Notes: generated by a model not told the origin, from the sequence alone. A stretch of DNA of 64,000 nucleotides from Planctomycetota bacterium (GCA_027493625.1 JAOSKM010000001.1:1083489-1147488), one strand, 5' to 3'; positions 44,237-53,707 are shown, numbered from the stretch's first letter. Program-made: numbers and translations.

Positions 44237-45812
44237 AACCCGTCATGGTGTAGCTCTGGCTCTGGCTTGCCTTGGCGCGCAGGCGGCGGTCCAGTACCGT
44301 CATCACCACGGCGGCCGCGATGAAGAATGCCGCCGCGATCACGAATATCGGCAGCGGCTGGTCAGGCCAGACTTTCATCATCACGTAGGCCAGCGGGAAG
44401 CCGATGCTGGCCCGGAACCCCACCAGCGCCGCGTGGGTACTGGTGTAAGGCAGCGGGCTGCGACCGCGGGCGAACGCCACGGGCCCCAGGTTCCAAACGA
44501 AGTGCAGCAGCGCCATGCCGGCGCCAAACACCACGAACGCGCCGAACACGACCCAGGTGGCGGTGCGCTGGTCTGAGGGTGCGATCAACGCTGTCGCCGC
44601 CAGCAGCAGCGGGTACAGCACCAGAACCACGAAGGACCAGCGCGTTACCACCGTCACACGGTTGCCCGCTGCCAACCGCACGATCAGCGGCGCCATCAGC
44701 AGGTGCATGATCTGCACCACCACCACGTTGGCAGTTGCGAACTCGGCGTAGCTGGCGTTCAGGAAGTTCTTGAAAAGCACCGGGATCACCGGCACCAGCA
44801 TCATGAACGCCACGCCATAGAGGAAGAAGCCGAACTCATACAGCCGGAACTCCGGGTCGCGCTTCAGCAGGCCGGTTGCCTGCTGAAGCGAACGCTTCAC
44901 CCGTGCGGTCCAGGCCGGCGTGACCAGGTCTTCTTTCTCGGCGCTGGTGTAACGCAGGCGGATGCGCCAGAAGGTCAGCATGCCCAGCAGGCCGATCACA
45001 CCCGCCACAGGGTAGATGTAGACGAACGCCTTGCCGGAATCGCGGTCCAGCAGCGTCGATGCCAGCAGCGCGGCGCTCATGGTGGCGATTTCGCTGGCGA
45101 TGCTGAACCAGGTGAAGACCTTGCCCCTTGAGCGAGCCGTGCAGTTCGCGCCCCAGATGTGGTTCAGCGCAGGCGCCAGTCCCGCGCACACCGCGGCCTG
45201 CACGGCCACCAGCGCCACGAACAGGAACGGGTTCGGGAAGAAAACCAGCAGCGCGACCGAGGCCATGATCAAACGGCCGAAGACGCCCACGAACAGGAAG
45301 TAGTTGCGGCGTTTGCGCACGCGCCCGCCGCTGGAATACAGCATGGCAAAGGCCATCAGGATCGACGGCAGCATCGACATCAGCGTGGTGATCTCGGCTT
45401 CCCAGCGCGCCCAGTTGCCGAGCGCGTTGATCGCCACGTAGGTGTTCATGCTGGTCAGGCCGCCGAACAGGCCTTCAAACAGCGCGCCGCGCACGCCCCC
45501 GGCCAGCGTGCGGCGCTCGATCACGCCCGACAGGCGGCGACCTTCGTGACCCAGCACGCCCTCGTGCTCTATCACTTGCGGGGCGGGGATCGGCACGGTC
45601 GCGCCGGCGGGCGCGGCCACGCCCGGCACCAGGTTGCGGGTGCTGACGGGAACGGCGCTGTCCGTGCTCAGGGGGTGCGGCGGCGTCGGCCCGGTTACGC
45701 CCGTGGGTTTCTGGCTGGCGGTGTCGGCCGAGGTGGTGATCGCGGATTCAGAGGCGCGGCGCATGGGGATCGTATTCTGGTATGGCGGAAGGCCCTCTGC
45801 CATGGGCCGCAT
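44235..45812 (-). CDS. Major facilitator superfamily transporter
   Basis: The 525-residue protein has about twelve membrane helices after an N-terminal 100-residue cytoplasmic extension rich in Pro, Thr and Ser. The inter-helix loop FAMLYSSGGRVRKRRNYFLF resembles the MFS signature region between helices 2 and 3. Substrate not predictable. The start is uncertain: ATG codons at 45812, 45803 and 45764 are all in frame and none has a convincing ribosome-binding site. It follows EF-P on the same strand but behind a terminator. Confidence 0.8.
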   Translation of the reverse strand: MRPMAEGLPPYQNTIPMRRASESAITTSADTASQKPTGVTGPTPPHPLSTDSAVPVSTRNLVPGVAAPAGATVPIPAPQVIEHEGVLGHEGRRLSGVIERRTLAGGVRGALFEGLFGGLTSMNTYVAINALGNWARWEAEITTLMSMLPSILMAFAMLYSSGGRVRKRRNYFLFVGVFGRLIMASVALLVFFPNPFLFVALVAVQAAVCAGLAPALNHIWGANCTARSRGKVFTWFSIASEIATMSAALLASTLLDRDSGKAFVYIYPVAGVIGLLGMLTFWRIRLRYTSAEKEDLVTPAWTARVKRSLQQATGLLKRDPEFRLYEFGFFLYGVAFMMLVPVIPVLFKNFLNASYAEFATANVVVVQIMHLLMAPLIVRLAAGNRVTVVTRWSFVVLVLYPLLLAATALIAPSDQRTATWVVFGAFVVFGAGMALLHFVWNLGPVAFARGRSPLPYTSTHAALVGFRASIGFPLAYVMMKVWPDQPLPIFVIAAAFFIAAAVVMTVLDRRLRAKASQSQSYTMTG

Positions 45813-45843
45813 TCACAACGAACAGGCAGGCACTTTCGTTTCC

Positions 45844-45877
45844 CAAAAGACAGGGGCGGCGCCTGAGCGCCGCCCCT
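45844..45877 (-). terminator. Rho-independent terminator after EF-P
   Basis: An 11-pair stem (AGGGGCGGCGC and complement, loop TCAG on the minus strand) is followed by GTCTTTTGGG. It lies 20 bases downstream of the EF-P stop and isolates the MFS gene. Confidence 0.7.
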
Positions 45878-45897
45878 TGTTTCGGGTTTCCTGGCGC

Positions 45898-46461
45898 TCA
45901 GGAGTTGTCGCGCTCAACGAACTCACCGGTGCGGGTGTCCACCTTGACGCGGTCGCCGATGTGGATGTGGTTCGGGACCTTGATCTCAAGGCCCGTCTCA
46001 AGCTTGGCCGGCTTGGTGACGTTCTGCACGGTGTCGCCCTTTACGCCCGGCTCGGTGTATTCGACCGTGAGCGTCACGTTAGGCGGCAATTCGAGGGAGA
46101 CGACTTTGCCCTCATAGAACATGATGTTGCACTCGTCGTTCTCGCGCAGGTAGTTGGCAGCGTCGCCTACCACGTCGGCGCTGATCTCCGGCTGCTCGTA
46201 GGTCTCCATGTCCATGAAGACGTAGTTGTCACCCTGCTTGTACAGGTACTGCATCTTGCGGTTGTCGAGGTAGACGTCCTCGAACTTGTCTTCCGGGCTG
46301 ATGCGCTTCTGGCTGCCGTTGCCGGTAATGATGTCTTTGTACTTGATCTGCACGATGCCGCGCCAGTTGCCGGGCGTGATGTGCTGGAAGTCGGTAATGC
46401 GCACGAGCTTGCCGTCAATCTTGATGACTTTGCCCTTGCGGAGGTCGGTTGCCTTGAGCAC
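45898..46461 (-). CDS. efp: Elongation factor P with an atypical loop tip
   Basis: The start is GTG at 46461 with GGAG seven bases upstream, giving a normal 187-residue EF-P. All three domains are visible (ATDLRKGKVIKIDGK, LELPPNVTLTVEYTEPGVKG, and the C-terminal KVPNHIHIGDRVKVDTRTGE). EF-P relieves ribosome stalling at polyproline; its tip residue is normally Lys-34 (E. coli) or Arg and is post-translationally modified. Here the loop reads TPGNWRG, so Asn-32 aligns with that lysine and no modification by lysylation or rhamnosylation at that position is possible. Confidence 0.93.
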   Translation of the reverse strand: MLKATDLRKGKVIKIDGKLVRITDFQHITPGNWRGIVQIKYKDIITGNGSQKRISPEDKFEDVYLDNRKMQYLYKQGDNYVFMDMETYEQPEISADVVGDAANYLRENDECNIMFYEGKVVSLELPPNVTLTVEYTEPGVKGDTVQNVTKPAKLETGLEIKVPNHIHIGDRVKVDTRTGEFVERDNS

Positions 46462-46603
46462 TGCGTGTCTCCAGATTCGATGAAGGGCTAGAAATAGCGG
46501 CTTCAACCGCCGCTGTCAACGAGGGGGCGCATGAAGCTTGCCTTCCATATGTCCGCAGCAGTATTGTCCGACCCGCCTGCACAACACTGACCGGAGAACA
46601 GCC

Positions 46604-48004
46604 ATGACCGAGACACGCATTGAAAAAGACTCCATGGGCGAGATGCCCGTGCCCAAGGACGCCCTCTACGGCGCAAGTACGGCCCGCTCCGTGATCAACT
46701 TCCCGGTCAGCGGCATCACCGGCCGCAACCTGCCCGACCTGATCAACGCCTACGCCTACCAGAAGAAGGCCAGCGCGCTCGCCAACGCCGACTGCGGTGC
46801 CATCGACCGCAAGATCGCCGACGCCATCGCGAAGGCGGCCGACGAAATCCTGGCCGGCAAGCACCACGAGCACTTCGTGATCGACGTGTTCCAGGCCGGC
46901 GCCGGCACCAGCATCCACATGAACATGAACGAGGTGCTCGCCAACCGCGGCATGCAGATTGACCCCGGCATCAAGATCAGCCCCAACGACCACGTCAACT
47001 ACGGCCAGAGCACCAACGACACCGTGCCCACCAACCTGCACCTGTCGGCGCTGCTGGCGTTCCCGCGCCTGGACGCCGGCCTCAAGGCCGTGCAGGACGC
47101 CTGCGAAAAGAAGGGCCGCGAGTGGAAGGGCATCATCAAGTCCGGCCGTACGCACCTGCAGGACGCCGTGCCGATCACACTGGGACAGGAGTTCATGAGC
47201 TGGCGCAACTGCGTGCGCCACGTGCGCCAGAACCTGAAGGAAGCGGCCGACAAGCTGCTTGAGCTGGCGCTGGGCGGCAGCGCGATCGGCAGCGGCCTGA
47301 ACACCGCCGACGGCTACCGCGCCAAGGCCTTCGAGTACCTGCGCAAGTTCACGGGGCTGGAGGTGCGCGAGCCGGAGGACCCGTTTGAGGCCGTGAACTC
47401 GCGCTGGCAGTTCAACAACTTCAGCGCGGCGATCCGCACCATGGCCGTGGAGCTGACGCGCATCACCAACGACATCCGGCTGTTCTCGTGCGGCCCGACC
47501 ACGGGCCTGGACGAGTTCCGTTTAAAGCCGATCCAGCCGGGCAGCAGCATCATGCCGGGCAAGATCAACCCCAGTAACCCGGAGGCCATGAACCAGCTGC
47601 TGTACCAGGTGCTGGGCAACGACCACACCGTGTACCTGTGCGCCATGGCGGGCCAGCTGGACCTGAACGTGATGATGCCGACCATGGCCTGCACCACGCT
47701 CTGGAGCATGAACTGGCTGGCGAACTTCCTGCCCGTGTACGCCGAGGACAGCATCGCAGGCTGCACGGTGAATGAAGAGCGCTGCAAGGCCTACTTTGAA
47801 ACCAGCCAGGCGCTGGTGACGGTGCTGAACCCGATCATCGGCTACCAGGCCAGCGCCAAGATCGCCAAGGAAACGCTGACCACAGGCAAGACGCCCAAGC
47901 AGCTGATCCGCGAACACGGCATTTTGACGCCCGAGCAGGAGAAGAAGTACTACGACATCGACTACCTGACGAAGCGGTACCCACAAGCGGGGTTTGACGA
48001 GTAA
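46604..48004 (+). CDS. aspA: Aspartate ammonia-lyase / class II fumarase family
   Basis: The 466-residue enzyme has GQSTNDTVPTNLHL, SGRTHLQDAVPITLGQE and the signature GSSIMPGKINPS. The surrounding IQPGSSIMPGKINPSNPEAM and NQLLYQVLGND resemble aspartases (PE-x-x-NQ) more than fumarase C. The reaction would be L-aspartate to fumarate plus ammonia. ATG 46604 follows GGAG. It stands alone as a likely single-gene unit. Because the families are very similar, a fumarase role is not excluded. Confidence 0.8.
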   Translation: MTETRIEKDSMGEMPVPKDALYGASTARSVINFPVSGITGRNLPDLINAYAYQKKASALANADCGAIDRKIADAIAKAADEILAGKHHEHFVIDVFQAGAGTSIHMNMNEVLANRGMQIDPGIKISPNDHVNYGQSTNDTVPTNLHLSALLAFPRLDAGLKAVQDACEKKGREWKGIIKSGRTHLQDAVPITLGQEFMSWRNCVRHVRQNLKEAADKLLELALGGSAIGSGLNTADGYRAKAFEYLRKFTGLEVREPEDPFEAVNSRWQFNNFSAAIRTMAVELTRITNDIRLFSCGPTTGLDEFRLKPIQPGSSIMPGKINPSNPEAMNQLLYQVLGNDHTVYLCAMAGQLDLNVMMPTMACTTLWSMNWLANFLPVYAEDSIAGCTVNEERCKAYFETSQALVTVLNPIIGYQASAKIAKETLTTGKTPKQLIREHGILTPEQEKKYYDIDYLTKRYPQAGFDE

Positions 48005-48328
48005 GGACGCGGCCGTTCCAGCCGCCCGCTGCTCGGGCTGCACTGCATCCGGCTCTGGCTTTCAGGCCGCGTAGCGGCCGTCAGATCTTAGCCCAGGGCG
48101 AGGAGCGCCGAAGGCGCGACGCTGCCCTGGGTTCCCCGAGCCCCCTATTTCGGAGCCCCGGAGGGGCGGCACATTCGCGACCCCTGGCCGCGACACCGAC
48201 ACTGCACGCGTTAATGACGAGTGATAGACTAAAGATAAGCTCGGCCCCCCCCCAGGCGGCCGTCCCTCCTGCAGATGGAACAGGCACTCAACCGGGCTGA
48301 ATCTTGCTACAATCAGCCCGGTGACACT
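48005..48328. other. Intergenic region with hairpin-rich repeat and poly-C tract
   Basis: 324 bases without a gene. Positions 48090-48170 hold a compound palindrome: arms CCCAGGGC/GCCCTGGG (48092-48131) around an inner GCGCC-GAA-GGCGC stem, then GCCCC-GGA-GGGGC (48155-48167). This resembles a REP-like element. A nine-C tract lies at 48245-48253. A weak AT-rich stretch near 48215 may contain the Uma2 promoter. Confidence 0.5.
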
Positions 48329-48951
48329 ATGCCGTTGACGCAGCCGTACAGTCCCCACACCCCCTCAACCATGCGCACTTCGCGCGGTGAAGTTCGCTTG
48401 CCGGAACGCATGGCGCTTGCCGAGTTTGAACGGCTGGAGTGGCTGCCGGAAGATCATTGGGAACTGATTGAGGGGTGCCCTGCATGACGCCGAGCGGAAC
48501 GCCCGAACACCAGCGCATTTCGCTGGTTCTGGCCGCTTTCCTCATGGATGAACTGGAACCGTCCGGCTATCTGGTGCTGCAGGATTGCGACATCAGGTTC
48601 CCCTCCGAAGAGTCGTACCTGCGCCCGGACATCGCGGTGTTCAATGGGGAGAGCCTGCCGGCGGATGGCGTTGTTCCCATCACACAGCTGCCGACCCTCG
48701 TCGTGGAGTTGCTCTCTCCTTCCACGGCGCCGAATGATCTCGGCCCGAAGCTTTCCGTCTACGACCGCGCGGGCGTTACCGAGTACTGGATTGTTGACCC
48801 CCGGACCGGTGCCCTGATGCTCTACACTCGGCCGGAGCAGGGAACGTTTAAGCAGGTTTCCGCCGATGCGAACGGCAGAGTACATTCCTCCCTGTTGAAT
48901 CGTGTTATTCGCATCATCCGCGACGGGCTTGCGTTCAGGATTGCCGACTGA
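48329..48951 (+). CDS. Uma2 family PD-(D/E)xK-like protein, frameshifted
   Basis: The N-terminal part reads MALAEFERLEWLPEDHWELI, matching Uma2 proteins (YELIDG motif). It ends at a TGA, while the continuation MTPSGTPEHQRIS, SYLRPDIAVFNGESL and LPTLVVELLSPSTAPNDLG lies in another frame. Adding one G to the run at 48472-48475 restores E-G-V-P. The Asp and Glu of a nuclease-like core (PDIAV; VVELLS) are present. Uma2 proteins are numerous in cyanobacteria and planctomycetes and are often linked to mobile DNA. ATG at 48371 is an alternative start. The next gene begins one base after the stop. Confidence 0.8.
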
Positions 48952-48952
48952 C

Positions 48953-49417
48953 ATGCGCACTGGAACCACAACCAACGGCCGTAGCGTGACCATCCTGGGC
49001 GTGGCTGATGCCGACGCCGAATGGGAGGCCGTTCCCGCCAAGCCTTATGGCGCGCTGGTGATCGCGGGCGGAAAAGAACGGCCGGACAAGCTGCTTTACG
49101 GCAAAATCGCCGCACGCCTGCTGGAGACCGGCTGCGCCTGGGCCACACTCCATGGCGGCAAGCACACATCGCGCCTGCACGACATCTTCGACACGGCCGT
49201 GGTGGACTACCAGCTCAAGCACTCACCCGACATCGAGATGATGACCAGCGGCGAAGACGAAAACTCGCTGGAAGAATCCATGCGCGACGCCGCGATCTAC
49301 GGCCACCCCAGCTACGGCGAACCCTACGCCGAACTCCTTGTGCTGGTTGTCGCGGCCCCCGACACCAAGCTGGAAGAGCAGGCAGAAGCGCTCGCAAAAT
49401 CCGTCAAGGCCGAGTAG
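48953..49417 (+). CDS. Conserved hypothetical protein
   Basis: The 154-residue soluble protein contains YGALVIAGGKERPDKLLYGK, the segment GCAWATLHGGKHTSRLHDIF and an acidic C-terminal half ending in a helix EEQAEALAKSVKAE. I do not recognise the family. The ATG is one base after the Uma2 stop and 12 bases before the first UPF0316 gene, so an operon is likely. It has no signal peptide or membrane segment. Confidence 0.65.
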   Translation: MRTGTTTNGRSVTILGVADADAEWEAVPAKPYGALVIAGGKERPDKLLYGKIAARLLETGCAWATLHGGKHTSRLHDIFDTAVVDYQLKHSPDIEMMTSGEDENSLEESMRDAAIYGHPSYGEPYAELLVLVVAAPDTKLEEQAEALAKSVKAE

Positions 49418-49429
49418 TCTGCGGCCGCC

Positions 49430-49990
49430 ATGGCCATCTCGTTCGAATTCTCCAACATCACGGGCGAAGTCATCCTCGGCGGCGTGCTGATCGCCTGCGC
49501 GCGCGTGTTTGACGTCAGCCTGGGCGTGCTGCGCATGGCGGCACAGGCCCAGGGCCGCAAGAAGGCGGCCTGGGGCTTCGCGTTCATGGAGTCGCTGACC
49601 TGGGTGGTCGTGGTCTCCAGCATCGTAACCAACCTGCAGCACCCGGTTTACGCGATTGCCTTTGCGCTCGGCTTCGCCACGGGCACGCTGGTGGGCGTCA
49701 CGCTGGAAGGTTTCTTCGCCAGCGGCGAGCAGGTGGTGCGCATCTTCACCCATCGCGGCGACGAAATGGCCGCGAAGTTCCGCGAAGACGGATGGCGCGT
49801 CACCCAGTTCGAAGGCAAAGGGCGCGACGGGCCGATCCAGCTGCTGTTCATCCACGTACCGCGCAAGAAGGCGCACAAAGTGATCCCCCACGCCCGCGAA
49901 CTGGACGACTCCTGCTTCATCGTGGTGGACGACGTACGCAGCAGCCTGGCCGCCCGCCAGGCAGCCACGCAGCAACTTGTTCGAAAGTAA
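49430..49990 (+). CDS. UPF0316 membrane protein (DUF5698/DUF2179), copy 1
   Basis: The 186-residue protein has about three N-terminal membrane helices (GGVLIACARVFDVSLGVLRM; WVVVVSSIVTNL; YAIAFALGFATGTLVGVTLE) and a C-terminal cytosolic DUF2179 domain (QVVRIFTHRGDEMAAKFRED, then GRDGPIQLLFIHVPRKKAHKV). The function of the family is unknown; a nucleotide-sensing or transport role has been suggested for relatives. It is followed 54 bases later by a close paralogue. Confidence 0.85.
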   Translation: MAISFEFSNITGEVILGGVLIACARVFDVSLGVLRMAAQAQGRKKAAWGFAFMESLTWVVVVSSIVTNLQHPVYAIAFALGFATGTLVGVTLEGFFASGEQVVRIFTHRGDEMAAKFREDGWRVTQFEGKGRDGPIQLLFIHVPRKKAHKVIPHARELDDSCFIVVDDVRSSLAARQAATQQLVRK

Positions 49991-50044
49991 ACCTCCGGGG
50001 TCGCAACAGCCGATGAAGGTTCGGTAAACCTCGCGGACGTTGCG

Positions 50045-50602
50045 ATGCTTTCAGCAATCGAGTTCTCCGAAATCACCCCGCAGGTCATCCTGGGCGGCCT
50101 GGGTGTCGCGCTGGCCCGCGTGCTCGACGTTTCGCTGGGCGTGCTGCGTCAGTCCAGCGTACGCAACGGCTATCGAAAGTCGGCCTGGGGCATCGGCTTT
50201 GCCGAGGCGCTGATCTGGGTAGTGGTGGTCTCCAGCGTGGTGCGCAATCTCAACAGCCCTGTGCTGGCCGTGTTTTATGCCCTGGGCTTCGCGACTGGCA
50301 CCTACGTCGGCGTTACGCTTGAGGGTTTGCTGGCGCGCGGCGAGCAGGTGGTGCGCATTTTCTCCCATGAAGGCGATCGCATGGCGGCGATGTTCCGCGA
50401 ATTGGGTTACCGCGTGACGCAGTTTGAAGGCAAGGGCCGAGATGGACCTGTGCAACTTCTGTTCATCCAGCTGAGTCGCAAGAAAGCGCGTTCTCTCGCA
50501 CCACTTGCCCGTGAGTGCGACCCGGCTTGCTTCATCGTGGTGGACGACGTGCGCAGCAGCAGCGTCGGTGCAGGCCCGGGCGGCGGCCTGGTGCGCAAGT
50601 GA
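50045..50602 (+). CDS. UPF0316 membrane protein (DUF5698/DUF2179), copy 2
   Basis: The 185-residue protein is very similar to copy 1 throughout: GGLGVALARVLDVSLGVLRQ, LIWVVVVSSVVRNLNSPVLA, LGFATGTYVGVTLEGLLARG and QVVRIFSHEGDRMAAMFREL. It has the same two-part architecture and ends C-terminally in VRK as well. A recent tandem duplication is likely. Its stop is one base from the convergent DoxX gene. Confidence 0.85.
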   Translation: MLSAIEFSEITPQVILGGLGVALARVLDVSLGVLRQSSVRNGYRKSAWGIGFAEALIWVVVVSSVVRNLNSPVLAVFYALGFATGTYVGVTLEGLLARGEQVVRIFSHEGDRMAAMFRELGYRVTQFEGKGRDGPVQLLFIQLSRKKARSLAPLARECDPACFIVVDDVRSSSVGAGPGGGLVRK

Positions 50603-51040
50603 TCAGGCCGGTTTCTTCTTGCGCTCGCGCCGCCGCTTCAGCGCCGGCCAGGCCAGCGCATCCAGGCTGAAACGGCCGGGACCTGTCAGGGTGATCACCA
50701 GGAACATCAGGGCGAACACCAGCGCCAGCTCTTTTTTCGCGAAGGGGTCGGCCGCGTGCTGCACGAACGCGGCCACCATCATGGTCAGCACGATGGGTGC
50801 GGCTGCCAGCCGTGTTCCCAACCCCAACACAACCAGCGCGGCAAGCCCGAATTCCGCGCCCGCGGCCAGGACCAGCGATAGCTCAGGCCCGAGTCCGATC
50901 GGGTCGGCGAACGTGAAGTCGCCGGCAAATATCTTCTGCACCTTGCCCCAGCCGTGGTACATCATCAGCACGCCGGCGCCGACGCGCAGGATCAGCAAGC
51001 CCAGGCCACGGCTGGCGTTACGTGTCGCTTCATCGAGCAT
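50603..51040 (-). CDS. DoxX family membrane protein
   Basis: The 145-residue protein has four membrane helices and the DoxX opening GLLILRVGAGVLMMYHGWGKVQKI, followed by GAEFGLAALVVLGLGTRLAA. DoxX-like proteins are linked to quinone or redox functions in the membrane, but most are uncharacterised. ATG 51040 has GGAG about eight bases upstream; the frame is open further. A basic tail (KRRRERKKKPA) ends the protein. Confidence 0.8.
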   Translation of the reverse strand: MLDEATRNASRGLGLLILRVGAGVLMMYHGWGKVQKIFAGDFTFADPIGLGPELSLVLAAGAEFGLAALVVLGLGTRLAAAPIVLTMMVAAFVQHAADPFAKKELALVFALMFLVITLTGPGRFSLDALAWPALKRRRERKKKPA

Positions 51041-51166
51041 GGTAGGTCTCCGCAGTTTGTAACAACCCGCGGAGGTGCTCCATTCCGTCACTTTCAGCCC
51101 GTATTTGTCTTTTCTCACGCCCTTCACGCGTTATCTTCGCAGCCCTGATTGGTGCGGATAATCGAG

Positions 51167-53684
51167 ATGCGAAAGTTGCCGGTAATGCTGCTGCTCGCGG
51201 TGGTCGCGACGGCTTTCATTCATGTAGACAGGACCTCCGCCGACCCTCATCACCGGCCGAGTTCCGGCCCGCTGAGCGGCAAGCGCATCATGGTCAGCCC
51301 CGGCCACGGCTGGACCTGGCAGAACTCCAGCCTGTTCTGGTACACGCAGCGCGGCGTCACCAACGGCGTGGTTGAAGACTTCAGCAACGCCATGCTGGCG
51401 GTCGACTTCCTGGTGCCGTACCTGATCAATGCCGGCGCCGACGTGGTGGTGCCGCGCGAACGCGGCTACCAGCCCCTCGAATTCATTGGCGACGACGGCG
51501 ACGCCACGTACTTCGAAACCGGCAGCTGGACCAGCAGCGTTAACGTCAGCGGCTACTGGGGCAGCGGCTACCGCTGGGCCTCCACCAGCGCCACGGAGAC
51601 AGCCACCGCGGGTTGGGACTTCAACATCACCGAGTCCGGCCGCTACCCGGTGTACGTGCGCTGGACCCAGGGCACCGACCGCGCCACGGATGCGCTCTAT
51701 CGCGTGCACCACGGCGCCGGCGTCAGCGAAGTCCGCCTCGACCAGAACCAGCACAGCTGGACCAGCCCCTGGGACGCCATCCCCGAAACCGCCCACCAGG
51801 GCGGGCGCTGGGTGTTCCTGGGCGAGTGGGAGTTCACGCCCGCCAGCGGCGCGCGCATCGAGCTCAGCAACGCCTCCACCAACGGCAGCGTGGTCGTGAT
51901 CGACGCCTGCAAGCTTGGCGGCGGCATGGGCACCATCGACCGCGGCGGCGGCACCACCGGCCGTCCGCGCTGGGAGGAATGCTCGCGCTACTACGCCGAG
52001 TTCCACGGCTTCCCCTCCAGCGTGTGGGACGTGGCGGGCTCCGACGACGGCAGCGACAACGTCAGCACGCCGCCGCGCATGCTGAAGGAATGGAAGGAGT
52101 TTGACCTGGCGTTTGCCCTGCACAGCAACGCCAGCGGCGGCGCGGGCACGGCGCGCGGCACGGTCACATACACCTATGACAATAGCGGCACGACCCAGCA
52201 CCCCCAAGCGCTGCTGAACGCCAGCGTGGACTACGCGACATTGGTGCAGAACGAAGTGATGCGCGTGTGCAACGACTGGGCGGCCGCCAACAGCGACACC
52301 TGGAACAACCGCGGCCTGAACACCGCCAACTTCGGCGAGCTGCGCACCAACACCAAGACGCCCAGCTGCCTGTTAGAAATGGCCTTCCACGACAACGCGC
52401 AGGACGCCTGGTACATCCGCCAGCCCGGCTGGCGCCACGACGTGGCCCGCGCGATCTACAAGGCCATCGTGCGCTACTTCGACGCCAACGCGGTGATCAT
52501 GCCGCTGCCCCCCACCCACCTGTCCATGCGCAACACCGGCAACGGCCAGCTCACCCTTTCGTGGCAGGCACAGAGCGACCCGCTGGAGACCGGCGCTACC
52601 CCCACCAGCTATCGCGTCTACCTGAGTGACGACGGCATCGCCTTCGACGACGGCCGCGATGCCAACGGCGCCACCAGCCATGTGCTGAACGGCCTTGCAC
52701 CCGGCGAGCTGAAGTTCGCGCGCGTCACGGCCCTGAACGCCGGTGGCGAAAGCCTCTGGAGCGAAGTGGTATGCGCCCGCACACCGGACACAGCGGCGCA
52801 GGGCCTGGCCACGCCTCTGCTGCTGGTTGCGGGCTACGACCGGTTGGATGAATTCACCTGGTACCAGCAGGGCGCCACGAACAAGACCGGCGATATGCAC
52901 CTGCGCAATCAGCGCGACTCGCTGGTTCGCCACGCCCTGTCGGCCGCACAGGCGACCACAACCGGCGGCGGCAGTTACTTCTTCGACTCCGCGAGCAACG
53001 AAGCGGTGTCAGGCGGCGGTGTGAACCTTGGCGGCTACGCGGTGGTTGACTGGGTGCTGGGCAACGAAAGCACCGCCGACGAAACCTTCTCGGCCACGGA
53101 GCAATCGCAGGTTGCTGCGTACATCGCTGGCGGCGGCCGCCTGTTTGCCACCGGCGCAGAAATCGGCTGGGACCTGGACGCCCAAGGCGGCACCAGCGAC
53201 AGAGCCTTCTACAACGGCCCTCTAGGAAACCAATTACGTGGCCGACAGCAGCAACGACTGGGGCGTGAGTACCGTGGCCGGCAACCTGTTTGACGGCATC
53301 GCACCGTTTGATTTCGACGACGGCAGCGGCAGCAGCTACAGCGTGGGCTACCCGGACGTGATCGAGCCCGCCAGCGGCGCGGCTTCCGTGCCTGTGCTGG
53401 AGTACTCGGCGGGTGTCACAGCGGCCGTGGCTTCCGCCAACGTGGTGGTGTTCGGCTTCCCCTTCGAGACCATCAACCAGCAAAGCGCGCGCGACGAGAT
53501 CATGCAGCGCGTGCTGCGCTCACTGGCGCCGAGTTACACGGGGATCAATCCCAACCCGCCGAGTGGCGGATCGACGGGCGGCAGCGACGGTGATGACGAC
53601 TCCGGCTGCGCGGTGGGCGCATCCGGTGTGGCGCCGGTGTTGATTGGTCTGTTTGCGTTGTTGGCCTGGCGTCGGCGCCGGTAG
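51167..53684 (+). CDS. Modular secreted N-acetylmuramoyl-L-alanine amidase-like protein, frameshifted
   Basis: After a signal peptide come the amidase_3 elements: VSPGHGWTW, VVEDFSNAMLAV, then much later FALHSNASGG and CLLEMAFHDN, consistent with two His and two Glu around zinc. Inserted between them at about residues 115-270 is a golvesin/xanthan-lyase-like domain (YFETGSWTSS, WDFNITESGRYPVYVRW, WVFLGEWEFTP). A fibronectin-like domain and a glutamine-amidotransferase-like fold follow. The last part lies in another frame, joined if one G is removed at 53225-53226, and ends GCAVGASGVAP, a helix and RRRR, a C-terminal surface-sorting type signal. It may cleave peptidoglycan at the cell surface. 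Confidence 0.75.
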
Positions 53685-53707
53685 GGACACGCGGCAGCGT
53701 GTCCCTA
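53682..53707. repeat. Palindromic repeat copy 1, GGGACACGC type
   Basis: An 11-pair stem TAGGGACACGC with loop GGCA; it overlaps the stop codon of the amidase gene. The two other copies follow within 85 bases. Confidence 0.75.

Noticed and set aside
46604..48004. A firm fumarase C call
   Set aside because: The residues around GSSIMPGK and the PE-x-x-NQ that follows resemble aspartases, so aspartase is preferred while fumarase is left open.
6725..53226. Programmed ribosomal frameshifting as a shared mechanism for all split genes
   Set aside because: No common slippery heptamer with a downstream pseudoknot is seen, the shifts go in both directions, and the genes are unrelated. Sequencing error explains them more simply.
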